Shown: in pieces, positions 1 to 5,618 of the stretch | How the letters are laid out: every line of letters starts with the position of its first letter | Numbering within the stretch: the first letter of the stretch is position 1 | Assembly: GCA_964542855.1 (NCBI GenBank) | Contig: CAZIWJ010000233.1 | Span: 1 to 5,618 of the forward strand | Origin: CAZIWJ01 sp964542855 | GTDB taxonomy: Bacteria > Bacteroidota > Bacteroidia > Cytophagales > Cyclobacteriaceae | Direction: 5' to 3' | Length of the DNA: 5,618 nucleotides | Notes under the pieces: generated by a model | Databases searched by the model: none | What the model was told of the DNA's origin: nothing | What the model saw: only the letters and a program-made list of their open reading frames with translations | Position numbers and translations under genes: made by a program

Positions 1-2
1 AG

Positions 3-76
3 AGCCCCCAGTCGGATTCGAACCAACGACCTACTGATTACAAGTCAGTTGCTCTGGCCAGCTGAGCTATGGAGGC
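3..76 (-). tRNA. tRNA-Thr (anticodon TGT)
   Basis: Read on the minus strand, this folds as a complete cloverleaf. The acceptor strands GCCTCCA (76-70) and TGGGGGC (10-4) pair with one G-T wobble. The D stem is GCTC/GAGC. The anticodon stem ACTGA/TCAGT closes the loop CTTGTAA, with anticodon TGT at 42-40. The T arm is GTTGG-TTCGAAT-CCGAC. Anticodon TGT reads ACA threonine codons. The discriminator base at position 3 is T, and no CCA is encoded (the next bases are C and T), so CCA must be added after transcription. The gene reads leftward out of the window. In many Bacteroidota a tRNA-Thr of this kind begins a Thr-Tyr-Gly-Thr-tuf cluster, but the following genes are not visible here. Confidence 0.97.
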
Positions 77-102
77 TGATGTGTTTTTCTTAAATCGGAT
101 TG

Positions 103-132
103 CAAATATAGAAAGCCGGTTTTTAAATGCAA
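103..132 (-). promoter_or_regulatory. Bacteroidota-type promoter for tRNA-Thr
   Basis: On the minus strand, TATATTTG (110-103) matches the Bacteroidota -7 box TAnnTTTG exactly. A TTG (132-130) lies 19 bases upstream, within the 17-23 spacing known for the -33 element in this phylum. Transcription would start near 95-98, giving a leader of about 20 bases before the tRNA 5' end at 76. Position, strand and spacing all fit a tRNA promoter. The boxes are seen directly; their use as a promoter is inferred from family knowledge. Confidence 0.8.
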
Positions 133-143
133 CACGTAAAGTT

Positions 144-297
144 TTATTTTTTGTATGCTCCCTCCACCTTTTCCGGGCCTTGGTCACCCCAGCGCATTTC
201 GTTAGCCCGCGGCTGGTTTTTCTTCGCCTTTTTAATGCTGATTAAGAAAATGCCTGTAATTATTATAGAAGTACCCCGATTTGTTAGGAAATTGCAT
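144..297 (-). pseudogene. Possible frameshifted gene for a small single-span membrane protein
   Basis: I do not recognise this gene. On the minus strand a frame ending in TAA at 146-144 encodes a hydrophobic stretch, TSIIITGIFLISI, then a basic stretch KKAKKNQPR, then the hydrophilic tail NEMRWGDQGPEKVEGAYKK. This looks like a small inner-membrane protein with a charged C-terminus. The frame has no usable start before the internal Met. However, an ATG at 297-295 in the neighbouring frame reads MQFPNKSG and reaches a run of four G residues; deleting one G joins it to the hydrophobic frame and would give an intact protein of about 50 residues. The tail region (about 160-235) is much more GC-rich than the surrounding AT-rich DNA, as expected for coding sequence. 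The explanation could be a real frameshift, a sequencing error in the G run, a non-ATG start, or chance. It ends only 12 bases upstream of the tRNA promoter. Confidence 0.35.
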
Positions 298-319
298 GTT
301 TTATTAGGCCTTGTTATAT

Positions 320-480
320 TTTTTTAAATCTAACTAACGTATTATTATCCCTGTTCAGATATTGTTATTCCCGTTGATGTATTTTCGAATCGTAGCACGT
401 ATTTTTAAATCGTAGCGTGTATTTCCTAATAAATAACTTGTTTTTCTTTATCGCATAACGAATTAGTATTCCTATTCAAT
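320..480. repeat. Degenerate tandem array with 20-base period
   Basis: Cut into 20-base blocks, this AT-rich stretch shows two related kinds of unit. Type A is ATTATTATCCCTGTTCAGAT at 341 and ATTGTTATTCCCGTTGATGT at 361 (14 of 20 identical), with another copy from 462 matching the 341 unit at 14 of 17 positions. Type B is ATTTTCGAATCGTAGCACGT at 381 and ATTTTTAAATCGTAGCGTGT at 401 (16 of 20 identical), with weaker copies near 320 (TTTTTAAATC...ACGT) and near 441 (ATCG, four bases, ACG). The block at 421 is the most diverged. Unit starts keep close to a 20-base register across about 160 bases. No open frame or clear palindrome accounts for it. The function is unknown; it is too degenerate to be called a CRISPR array. 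Confidence 0.55.
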
Positions 481-547
481 GCATAATAATGAAAAGATAT
501 GGTTTACCTTTAAAAAGTTATTTTTATCGTTTGCGGTAAATCAGCAC

Positions 548-2800
548 TTATTCCTTCTCTTCCTGGGCTACCTTGCGGAGGGTTTTTAGCTGCTGGCGCA
601 GTAATTTCACTTCCTTTTCGGCTTTTTCAATGCGGTTCTCAAAATCCGACGTTAGTTTTGCCCCCTGCTTCGAACTTACCGTGAAAAAGTTCAGGTTATT
701 TCTCCAGTTAGCAATGTCGTCTTCCAGTCTTGAAATCTGCTTGCGAATGGCCTGCTCTTTATTGTTCATCTTCCGGCCCTGGTTACCACCTTTTTGCTTC
801 ATCCGGCTCAGTTGAATCTTAAAGCGGATGTCGCGCTCCTCAGCTTCGTCAAGCCCTTCCACTTTATTCAACACTTCGTCGAGAGCGTGCTCGTAACGGC
901 GTTGAATAGCTTTTATAGCCTTGCGGGGCACAAAACCGATACCCTGAAATTCCTGGGCCAGCTCAATCAGTCGATCTTTATCAAAAGATTCATCCTGCAT
1001 GGCTTCGATTTTACCACATACTGCCTCCTTGGCTTCCAGGTTTTTTTGGTATTCAGCATCCTGCCCGGCGTGCTGGGCCCGTCGGTTATTGAAGAAAGCA
1101 TCGCAGGCGTTCTTGAACTGCTTGTAGATGTTGTCCTTGTGCTTTTCGGGTACCGGGCCAATTTCCCGCCACTGCTGCTGCAGTTCTTTCAGCTTTTTAG
1201 CGGTTTCTTCCCAATCGGTGCTGTCTTTCAGTTCCTCGGCCTGCTTCACCAGCTCTTCCTTCAGTTGCAGGTGCTCTTCCCGTTTGGCATCGAGCTTTTT
1301 GAAAAACGCCCCCTTGTTGGCGAAAAACTTTTTAAATACCGACCAGAACGACTTATTCACTTCCTTGGCGTTCGCCCGGGGCAGACGGCCAATAGCCTCC
1401 CATTGCTTCTGGAAAGCAAGCAGTTCCTGGGTTTTCTGGTTCCACTCCTTAATGCTTTCGCTGTCGAAGTCGACGAACGACTGAATCTGCTCGGCAATAG
1501 CCTGTTTGGCAGCCAGGTTGTCTTGCAGTTCTTTCTTAAAAGATTCGGTTTGTTCCCTGCGCAGTTCGTGAATGGCATCGGAGGCCGCCTTGAAGCGCTG
1601 CCAGGTAGGCTCCTGGTCATCCTTGGGTACCGGCCCAATGTGCTTGTACTCTTCGTGTAGCTCGTCCAGTTCCTTTACCATCTGCTTCACGTTGTCCAGC
1701 TTTAGTAAATGCTCAGCCCGCTCGCAAAGCTGAAGCTTCTGGTCGAGGTTTTTCTTCCGGTCCAACTCCTTCAGCTCGAAGTAAATGCTGCGCTTGTCGT
1801 AAAAACGGGTAATCAGCGCGTTGTAGTTACCCCACAGGTTCCGGTTGAAGGCAGCAGGTACAGGTCCGGTATCGCGAAATTCCTGCTGCAGTTCCTTAAT
1901 GGCTTTAATGCTGATGTCGGTTTCTTCGCTATCGACCAGCTCGCGTATTTTTTCCAGGATATCCTGCTTTCGTTTCAGGTTTTCTTCCTTGGTGGCTTCA
2001 TTCACCTTTAGCTGATTACTGCGCTGCTGGCGGATCGCTTTAAATATGCGGTCGATCTCCTCGTAAATTTCATCGTGCCTGAACTCAAAATCGCCTTCCT
2101 CACCCCCTTCGGCCTTGAATTTTTCCAGCGCCTCGGCCCGCAGTTCTTCTTCCTTGTCGTCGACGGCATTTTTCAGTACTTTCATTTCCCGGTCGGCTTT
2201 CCGCAGGTTACTTTCGTTGCTGTAATCTTTGGCAAATTTCAGGAGTTCTTCCCTGCTGAGGGCGGTGTAGTCGATGTGCTCCTGCTCGTTATCTTCTTCC
2301 GATTCGGCATCTTCCTCAACTGATGAAGCCCCTTCATCTTCCTTATCAGCTTGATCGGCTTGCTGTTCGGTAGTTTCTTCTTCGGCCGGTAATTCCGTTT
2401 CCGGTTCGCGCTCCACGGCTTCCTGCATAGCCACTTCCTTTAGCTCGTTTTCGTCAACTTCCGGGTCCTGTTCCGCTTCGGCCACCGGGTCGTCATCTTT
2501 ACTGGCTTTTACTACCTGGTCTTCGGGCAGGGTTTCGTTAGTGGCTACCGGGGCTTCCCCGGCCGGTAAGGGCGGGGTTTCTTCTGCTTCTTCAGGGCTG
2601 TTGGTTTCATCGGAAGCCGGGGCTGGCTCTTCAGTAGTATCGGTGGCTTGTTTGTCGGAAGAAGTATAAGAGGACGAAATGGGTTCGTCAGTACTACTCT
2701 CCCCGTCCTTGCTTTCCTGCTCGTTTACTTTTTTCTCTTCTTCTCTGATTTCAGATTCCGTTTTACGGTCTGCGTCCTTGTGTTCTGATCTTTCCGACAT
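548..2800 (-). CDS. DUF349 repeat protein with long acidic N-terminus
   Basis: This 750-residue protein has no assigned enzymatic role. Residues 1-175 are a low-complexity, strongly acidic tail rich in Glu, Asp, Ser, Thr and Pro, probably disordered. From about 180 onward it is charged and helical. Five DUF349 repeats follow, each with a helix ending in a core such as EFRDTGPVP or QWREIGPVP, then a helix with an aromatic-rich W/F pattern. The cores start near residues 311, 388, 470, 547 and 621, about 74-82 residues apart; the third (IGRLP) and fifth (IGFVP) deviate. The C-terminal 80 residues are predicted coiled coil with KEQAIRKQISRLEDDI. No signal peptide or membrane span is seen, so it is likely cytoplasmic. 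Multi-repeat DUF349 proteins of this kind are common in Bacteroidota. The ATG at 2800 is the first in frame and the acidic tail follows it directly. It lies downstream of yqgE on the same strand, with a 112-base gap. Confidence 0.93.
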   Translation of the reverse strand: MSERSEHKDADRKTESEIREEEKKVNEQESKDGESSTDEPISSSYTSSDKQATDTTEEPAPASDETNSPEEAEETPPLPAGEAPVATNETLPEDQVVKASKDDDPVAEAEQDPEVDENELKEVAMQEAVEREPETELPAEEETTEQQADQADKEDEGASSVEEDAESEEDNEQEHIDYTALSREELLKFAKDYSNESNLRKADREMKVLKNAVDDKEEELRAEALEKFKAEGGEEGDFEFRHDEIYEEIDRIFKAIRQQRSNQLKVNEATKEENLKRKQDILEKIRELVDSEETDISIKAIKELQQEFRDTGPVPAAFNRNLWGNYNALITRFYDKRSIYFELKELDRKKNLDQKLQLCERAEHLLKLDNVKQMVKELDELHEEYKHIGPVPKDDQEPTWQRFKAASDAIHELRREQTESFKKELQDNLAAKQAIAEQIQSFVDFDSESIKEWNQKTQELLAFQKQWEAIGRLPRANAKEVNKSFWSVFKKFFANKGAFFKKLDAKREEHLQLKEELVKQAEELKDSTDWEETAKKLKELQQQWREIGPVPEKHKDNIYKQFKNACDAFFNNRRAQHAGQDAEYQKNLEAKEAVCGKIEAMQDESFDKDRLIELAQEFQGIGFVPRKAIKAIQRRYEHALDEVLNKVEGLDEAEERDIRFKIQLSRMKQKGGNQGRKMNNKEQAIRKQISRLEDDIANWRNNLNFFTVSSKQGAKLTSDFENRIEKAEKEVKLLRQQLKTLRKVAQEEKE

Positions 2801-2895
2801 AGCGTTCTATTCTGATTATTCTCTTGTGCGGCCGTTTCTGTTGCAGCTGGCCTAACCCCGTAAAAAACAGGGCGTAGTGGTTGTATTTCGTATTA

Positions 2896-2903
2896 CAAAA
2901 TTA
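2896..2903 (-). promoter_or_regulatory. Candidate -7 box for the DUF349 gene
   Basis: On the minus strand, TAATTTTG is an exact match to the Bacteroidota TAnnTTTG box, just past the yqgE stop codon. It would give a leader of roughly 90 bases before the DUF349 start at 2800. No TTG is found 17-23 bases upstream, so support is partial. Reading through from yqgE remains possible. Confidence 0.4.
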
Positions 2904-2912
2904 GTAAAATAA

Positions 2913-3485
2913 TTAATTTAATCGTGGGTCGGTCGGATAATTTGAAAATGCCTTGTACCGCCCTCCCTTGTCTTTCAACACTTCCCGCCAGAGCAGTTCA
3001 GCCGTTTGGTGGAATACCTGGTTAATATCGGCCTGGGGATGAACAATCCACGACCCTTCAGCGATTTCATGTTCCAGCTGCCCGGCCGACCACCCGGAAT
3101 ACCCCATAAAAAAGCGTATTTGGTCTTTATTTACCTTGCGAACGTTAATTGCCGTAAGCAATTGCTCGTAGTTCCCACCCCAGAATATACCGGGCTGCAC
3201 CTCCTGGCGGTCGTCGATTTGCAGGTTTCCGTAATGAATAAAATGCAGGGTATCCTGCTGTACGGGGCCACCTACGTAAAGGGGCACATCGAAATTCTGA
3301 GCTTCATCAACAGCATCGGGCAGCATCTTGGTAGAAGGTTTATTCAGCACGAACCCAACGGTGCCGTCGATATTATGTTCACAAATCAGTACAACTGTTC
3401 GTTCGAAGTTAGGATCGGGAAGAAAGGGCTCGGAAATTAACAGGCATCCTTTACGTGGTTTTGGTTGTTCGCCTAATGATAGCAT
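2913..3485 (-). CDS. yqgE: YqgE/AlgH family protein (UPF0301)
   Basis: This is a 190-residue member of the YqgE/AlgH family, close to the usual length of 180-190. The conserved elements appear in order: GCLLISEP (13-20), DPNFERTVVLICEH (24-37), GTVGFVLNKP (41-50), GGPV (72-75) and GYSGWSAGQLEHEI (128-141). The C-terminus NYPTDPRLN resembles other Bacteroidota members. No signal peptide or membrane span is seen, so it is probably cytosolic. The family has no firmly established biochemical activity; AlgH was named from alginate regulation in Pseudomonas, and that role should not be carried over here. The ATG at 3485 places the GxLLI motif at the usual distance from the N-terminus. It is divergent from pdxH and lies upstream of the DUF349 gene on the same strand. 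Family identity is secure; function is not. Confidence 0.95.
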   Translation of the reverse strand: MLSLGEQPKPRKGCLLISEPFLPDPNFERTVVLICEHNIDGTVGFVLNKPSTKMLPDAVDEAQNFDVPLYVGGPVQQDTLHFIHYGNLQIDDRQEVQPGIFWGGNYEQLLTAINVRKVNKDQIRFFMGYSGWSAGQLEHEIAEGSWIVHPQADINQVFHQTAELLWREVLKDKGGRYKAFSNYPTDPRLN

Positions 3486-3566
3486 GGTTCAGTTACTATA
3501 ATGAAAGAAATAAACTATTTTGCCGGCTTAAATGCTTTAGTTAAAAGAAATTAACAGCTTTTAGCC
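3486..3566. promoter_or_regulatory. Divergent intergenic region between yqgE and pdxH
   Basis: These 81 AT-rich bases separate two start codons facing away from each other, so promoters for both genes must lie here or inside the opposing gene. No exact TAnnTTTG box is present on either strand. The nearest candidate for pdxH is TATTTTG at 3516-3522, which is one base short of the consensus and lacks a TTG at the proper distance. No Shine-Dalgarno sequence precedes either ATG, which is normal for this phylum. The promoter role is inferred from gene arrangement. Confidence 0.45.
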
Positions 3567-4214
3567 ATGGAAAACCAAAATATAGCAAATTTAAGGAAGG
3601 ATTATACCCTTCAGTCGCTCGATATTACCGATGTGCTCCCCGACCCGGTAGATCAGTTCCAGGCCTGGTTTAAGCAGGCACTGGATTCGGAACTGCCCGA
3701 ACCAAACGCCATGCACCTGAGTACGGTAAACAGCGAGGGCCATCCCAGCGCCCGGATTGTGTTGCTGAAGGGTATACAGGATAAGCAGTTGGTATTTTAC
3801 AGCAATTACGACAGCGACAAGGGCCGGCAGATGGTTGCCCATCCTCACGTGGCGCTTACATTCTTTTGGGCCGAACTGGAACGCCAGGTGCGCATGGAAG
3901 GCCCGGTTGAAAAGGTAGCCCCTGAAGTTTCGGACGAGTATTTTCAGAGCCGGCCCCGGGCCAGCCGCATCGGGGCGTGGGTATCGCTGCAAAGCAGTAC
4001 TATTTCCGGCCGGTCTGAACTGGAGCAGCGCCAGGCAGAGTTTACCGAGAAATTCCACGACGCTGAGGTTCCCCGTCCGCCACACTGGGGCGGCTTCCGC
4101 TTGAAGCCCGAACGAATAGAATTCTGGCAGGGAAGGCCCAGCCGACTGCACGACCGGATACTGTATACCCGGCAGCCCAACGATAGCTGGAAAACCGAGC
4201 GACTGGCCCCGTAA
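3567..4214 (+). CDS. pdxH: Pyridoxamine 5'-phosphate oxidase
   Basis: This FMN-dependent enzyme oxidises pyridoxine or pyridoxamine 5'-phosphate to pyridoxal 5'-phosphate, the final step in making or salvaging vitamin B6 cofactor in the cytosol. Its 215 residues match the family length (E. coli about 218). Visible motifs include LRKDY near the N-terminus (9-13), the FMN-binding RIVLLK (63-68), FYSNYDSDKGRQM (77-89), ERQVR (105-109), the PLP-phosphate site YFQSRPRAS (125-133), QSS (142-144), HWGGFRL (173-179), EFWQGRPSRLHDR (185-197) and the characteristic terminal RLAP. By alignment to the E. coli enzyme, K68, Y125, R129, S133, R193 and H195 are the expected substrate contacts, and all are present. 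The ATG at 3567 gives the correct N-terminal length. It is divergent from yqgE. The aminotransferase downstream is a likely user of its product but is 115 bases away. Confidence 0.97.
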   Translation: MENQNIANLRKDYTLQSLDITDVLPDPVDQFQAWFKQALDSELPEPNAMHLSTVNSEGHPSARIVLLKGIQDKQLVFYSNYDSDKGRQMVAHPHVALTFFWAELERQVRMEGPVEKVAPEVSDEYFQSRPRASRIGAWVSLQSSTISGRSELEQRQAEFTEKFHDAEVPRPPHWGGFRLKPERIEFWQGRPSRLHDRILYTRQPNDSWKTERLAP

Positions 4215-4251
4215 CCTGGGTTGAATACCGGCCAAACTAAACAACAACTTG

Positions 4252-4285
4252 TTTGCCTCGTTTCATATCATATACTATATATTCA
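4252..4285 (+). promoter_or_regulatory. Weak candidate promoter for the aminotransferase gene
   Basis: The 115-base gap after pdxH contains TTTG (4252-4255), followed 22 bases later by TATATTCA (4278-4285), a partial match to TAnnTTTG with the last two bases wrong. The spacing is allowed for Bacteroidota promoters. The surrounding TATA-rich DNA makes chance matches likely. No hairpin terminator for pdxH is apparent in the gap, so read-through from pdxH is also possible. Confidence 0.25.
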
Positions 4286-4329
4286 CAAGAGCCCCCATCT
4301 AATCTATTTTATTAACCGGAAATTAGCAT

Positions 4330-5541
4330 ATGGAATCAGCAGTAAGTACTGACAATTTACAAGCGATCGATAAAGACTTTTACCTGCAGGTGTTTCGCCG
4401 CTACCCGCTTACCCTGGAGCGCGGGGAAGGTGCCCGGGTATGGGACGATAATGGCAACGAGTACCTCGACGCCCTGGCCGGAATTGCAGTTAACAGCGTG
4501 GGCCACTGCCACCCCAGGGTAGTTAAGGCCGTACAGGAGCAGGTAGCCAAGCTCATTCATATTTCCAATTTCTACATCAGTGAACCCCAGGCCAAACTGG
4601 CAAAAAAACTGGCCGAACTTTCGGGCCTCGACCGCGTGTTCTTCTCCAACTCGGGAGCAGAAGCGGTGGAAGGCGCCTTTAAACTGGCCCGGAAATACGC
4701 CCACAAAAACGGGCGGGGCGGAACCATACTATCTATAGAGAACTGCTTCCACGGACGCACCATGGCCACCATTGCCGCCGGAAAGCGCAAGTACCAGCAG
4801 GGCTTTGACCCCATACCCGCCGGTTTTAAGCAGGTACCTTTTAATGATATTGCAGCCATGAAAGCCGCCATGACCGACGACGTGGCAGCGGTAATTATTG
4901 AACCCATTCAGGGCGAAGGGGGCATTGTACCTAACGACCCGGTTTACATGAAGAAGTTGCGCGAACTGTGCAACGAGCGTAACGTACTGCTGATTTTCGA
5001 CGAAATTCAGTGCGGAATCGGCCGTACAGGACGATTCTTCGGCTACGAGCACTATGCGGTAAAGCCCGACCTGGTAACCATGGCCAAGGCACTGGGCGGC
5101 GGGGTGCCCATTGGTGCTATTGCCAGCACCCAGGTGGTAAACGATGCCCTCGACTGGGGCGACCACGGTACTACTTTCGGCGGAAACCCGCTGGCTTGCG
5201 CTGCCGGACTGGCCACTATTGAAGCCATTGAAGAAGAAAACCTCATGGAGCATGCCTGGAAAGTTGGCAACGGCAGCATTTGTAAAATTGTGGAAGCCAG
5301 CAGGGAAGAGCCTTCTATTATCGGCGTACGCGGATGGGGTATGATGATTGGCGTGCAGCTTAACTTCCCGGGAAAAGAAGTGGTAGCCAAAATGCTCGAT
5401 AAAAAAGTACTGGCTAACTGTGCAGCAGAAACGGTTATCCGGCTGGTTCCCCCGCTTACCATTTCAGCAGAGGAAATGAACCGGGTAATTGAAGTGATGC
5501 TCGAGAGCATTAAAGAGGTGAAGGAACAACACCAAGGTTAA
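4330..5541 (+). CDS. Class III PLP aminotransferase, acetylornithine aminotransferase (ArgD)-like
   Basis: This is a 403-residue fold-type I, subgroup III aminotransferase of the acetylornithine/ornithine/4-aminobutyrate family, the usual length for ArgD. In order: a substrate-domain start RYPLTLERGEGARVWDDNG (24-42), GIAVNSVGHCHP (51-62), the PLP-phosphate loop SNSGAEAVE (106-114), FHGRT (140-144) with the ring-stacking Phe, EPIQGEGG (191-198), FDEIQCGIGRTG (223-234) with D224 binding the pyridine nitrogen, the Schiff-base K253 in MAKALGGGVPIG, TTFGGNP (281-287), and R371 in VIRLVPPL for the substrate carboxylate. All catalytic residues are intact. The N-terminus and GHCHP region resemble ArgD more than ornithine delta-aminotransferase. 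No arginine-biosynthesis gene is nearby, and many Bacteroidota carry more than one such enzyme, so the substrate is uncertain. Its last 32 bases overlap the convergent receiver-domain gene. Confidence 0.95.
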   Translation: MESAVSTDNLQAIDKDFYLQVFRRYPLTLERGEGARVWDDNGNEYLDALAGIAVNSVGHCHPRVVKAVQEQVAKLIHISNFYISEPQAKLAKKLAELSGLDRVFFSNSGAEAVEGAFKLARKYAHKNGRGGTILSIENCFHGRTMATIAAGKRKYQQGFDPIPAGFKQVPFNDIAAMKAAMTDDVAAVIIEPIQGEGGIVPNDPVYMKKLRELCNERNVLLIFDEIQCGIGRTGRFFGYEHYAVKPDLVTMAKALGGGVPIGAIASTQVVNDALDWGDHGTTFGGNPLACAAGLATIEAIEEENLMEHAWKVGNGSICKIVEASREEPSIIGVRGWGMMIGVQLNFPGKEVVAKMLDKKVLANCAAETVIRLVPPLTISAEEMNRVIEVMLESIKEVKEQHQG

Positions 5542-5617
5542 TATACCGGCTCATCTTAATTAGTAATTCATCGGGGCTGAAGGGTTTAGATATAAAATCG
5601 TTCATCCCCGCTTTTAT
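5510..5617 (-). CDS. Response-regulator receiver domain, C-terminal fragment (partial)
   Basis: On the minus strand, an open frame enters from the right edge and ends with TAA at 5512-5510. Its visible 35 residues begin IKAGMNDFISKPFSPDELL and continue to KMSRYINLGVVPSPL. The pattern AGMNDFISKPF-x-PDELL is the end of a CheY-like receiver domain (Pfam Response_reg): the alpha4-beta5 region, the conserved Lys followed by cis-Pro in SKPF, and helix 5. The phosphorylated Asp and the rest of the protein lie beyond the window. Because little follows helix 5, this receiver is at the C-terminus, as in a hybrid sensor histidine kinase or a stand-alone receiver; a DNA-binding response regulator with a C-terminal output domain is excluded. 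It converges on the aminotransferase gene and overlaps its 3' end by 32 bases. Confidence 0.82.
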   Translation of the reverse strand: MKAGMNDFISKPFSPDELLIKMSRYINLGVVPSPL

Positions 5618-5618
5618 G

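Noticed and set aside
127..327. 66-codon plus-strand open frame in the intergenic region
   Set aside because: It runs antisense across the tRNA promoter and the probable minus-strand small gene, contains low-complexity Phe/Leu/Ile stretches expected from AT-rich DNA, and resembles no family I know.
320..480. Reading the 20-base-period array as CRISPR
   Set aside because: There are no constant repeats separated by unique spacers, the period is too short, and no cas genes are present in the window.
501..542. Inverted repeat GGTTTACC / GGTAAATC downstream of the DUF349 gene as a possible terminator
   Set aside because: The stem is short, AT-rich and has one mismatch, and the loop is 26 bases; stability would be low.
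794..1660. 288-codon plus-strand open frame inside the DUF349 gene
   Set aside because: It lies antisense to a clearly real coding sequence with five recognisable repeats. Its Leu/Phe-rich product is the expected reverse reading of Glu/Lys-rich codons.
2857..2873. Small hairpin CCCCGT-A-run-CAGGG between yqgE and the DUF349 gene
   Set aside because: The stem has a mismatch and no T run follows it in the direction of yqgE transcription, so it is not a convincing terminator.
3591..4247. 218-codon minus-strand open frame over pdxH
   Set aside because: It is the antisense shadow of pdxH, whose catalytic motifs are complete; the translated product shows no family motifs.
5572..5610. Inverted repeat CGGGGCTGAA / TTCATCCCCG resembling a terminator after the aminotransferase gene
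   Set aside because: The loop is 19 bases, only four T residues follow, and the whole element lies inside the receiver-domain coding frame on the minus strand, so coding constraint explains it better.

Overview
The window looks like ordinary chromosomal DNA from a member of the Bacteroidota, probably Cytophagales-like. The evidence is a tRNA promoter with the phylum-specific pattern TTG-N19-TAnnTTTG, the absence of Shine-Dalgarno sequences before any start codon, a tRNA-Thr without encoded CCA and with discriminator T, and Bacteroidota-style family members (a multi-repeat DUF349 protein and a YqgE ending in NYPTDPRLN). Genes are moderately GC-rich and the intergenic DNA is clearly AT-rich. 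The genus assignment is inference.

Layout from left to right. A leftward tRNA-Thr(TGT) lies at the left edge with a well-formed promoter behind it. Next comes a roughly 470-base stretch without an intact gene (77-547). It holds a probable broken small membrane-protein gene (144-297, minus strand) and a degenerate tandem array with a 20-base period (about 320-480). A long leftward gene follows for an acidic DUF349-repeat protein (548-2800). Behind it, on the same strand, is yqgE (2913-3485). An 81-base divergent intergenic region separates yqgE from the rightward pdxH (3567-4214). A rightward class III PLP-dependent aminotransferase, ArgD-like, follows at 4330-5541. At the right edge, the minus strand encodes the C-terminal end of a response-regulator receiver domain (5510-5617). 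Its stop codon lies inside the aminotransferase gene, so the two genes converge and overlap.

Functionally, pdxH makes pyridoxal 5'-phosphate, and the next gene encodes an enzyme that uses it, but a 115-base gap with a possible promoter argues against tight co-transcription. yqgE and the DUF349 gene could be co-transcribed leftward, although an exact TAnnTTTG box sits between them. No complete new system is visible. The items most worth a second look are the 20-base-period array, the frameshifted small gene beside the tRNA, and the receiver-domain fragment.
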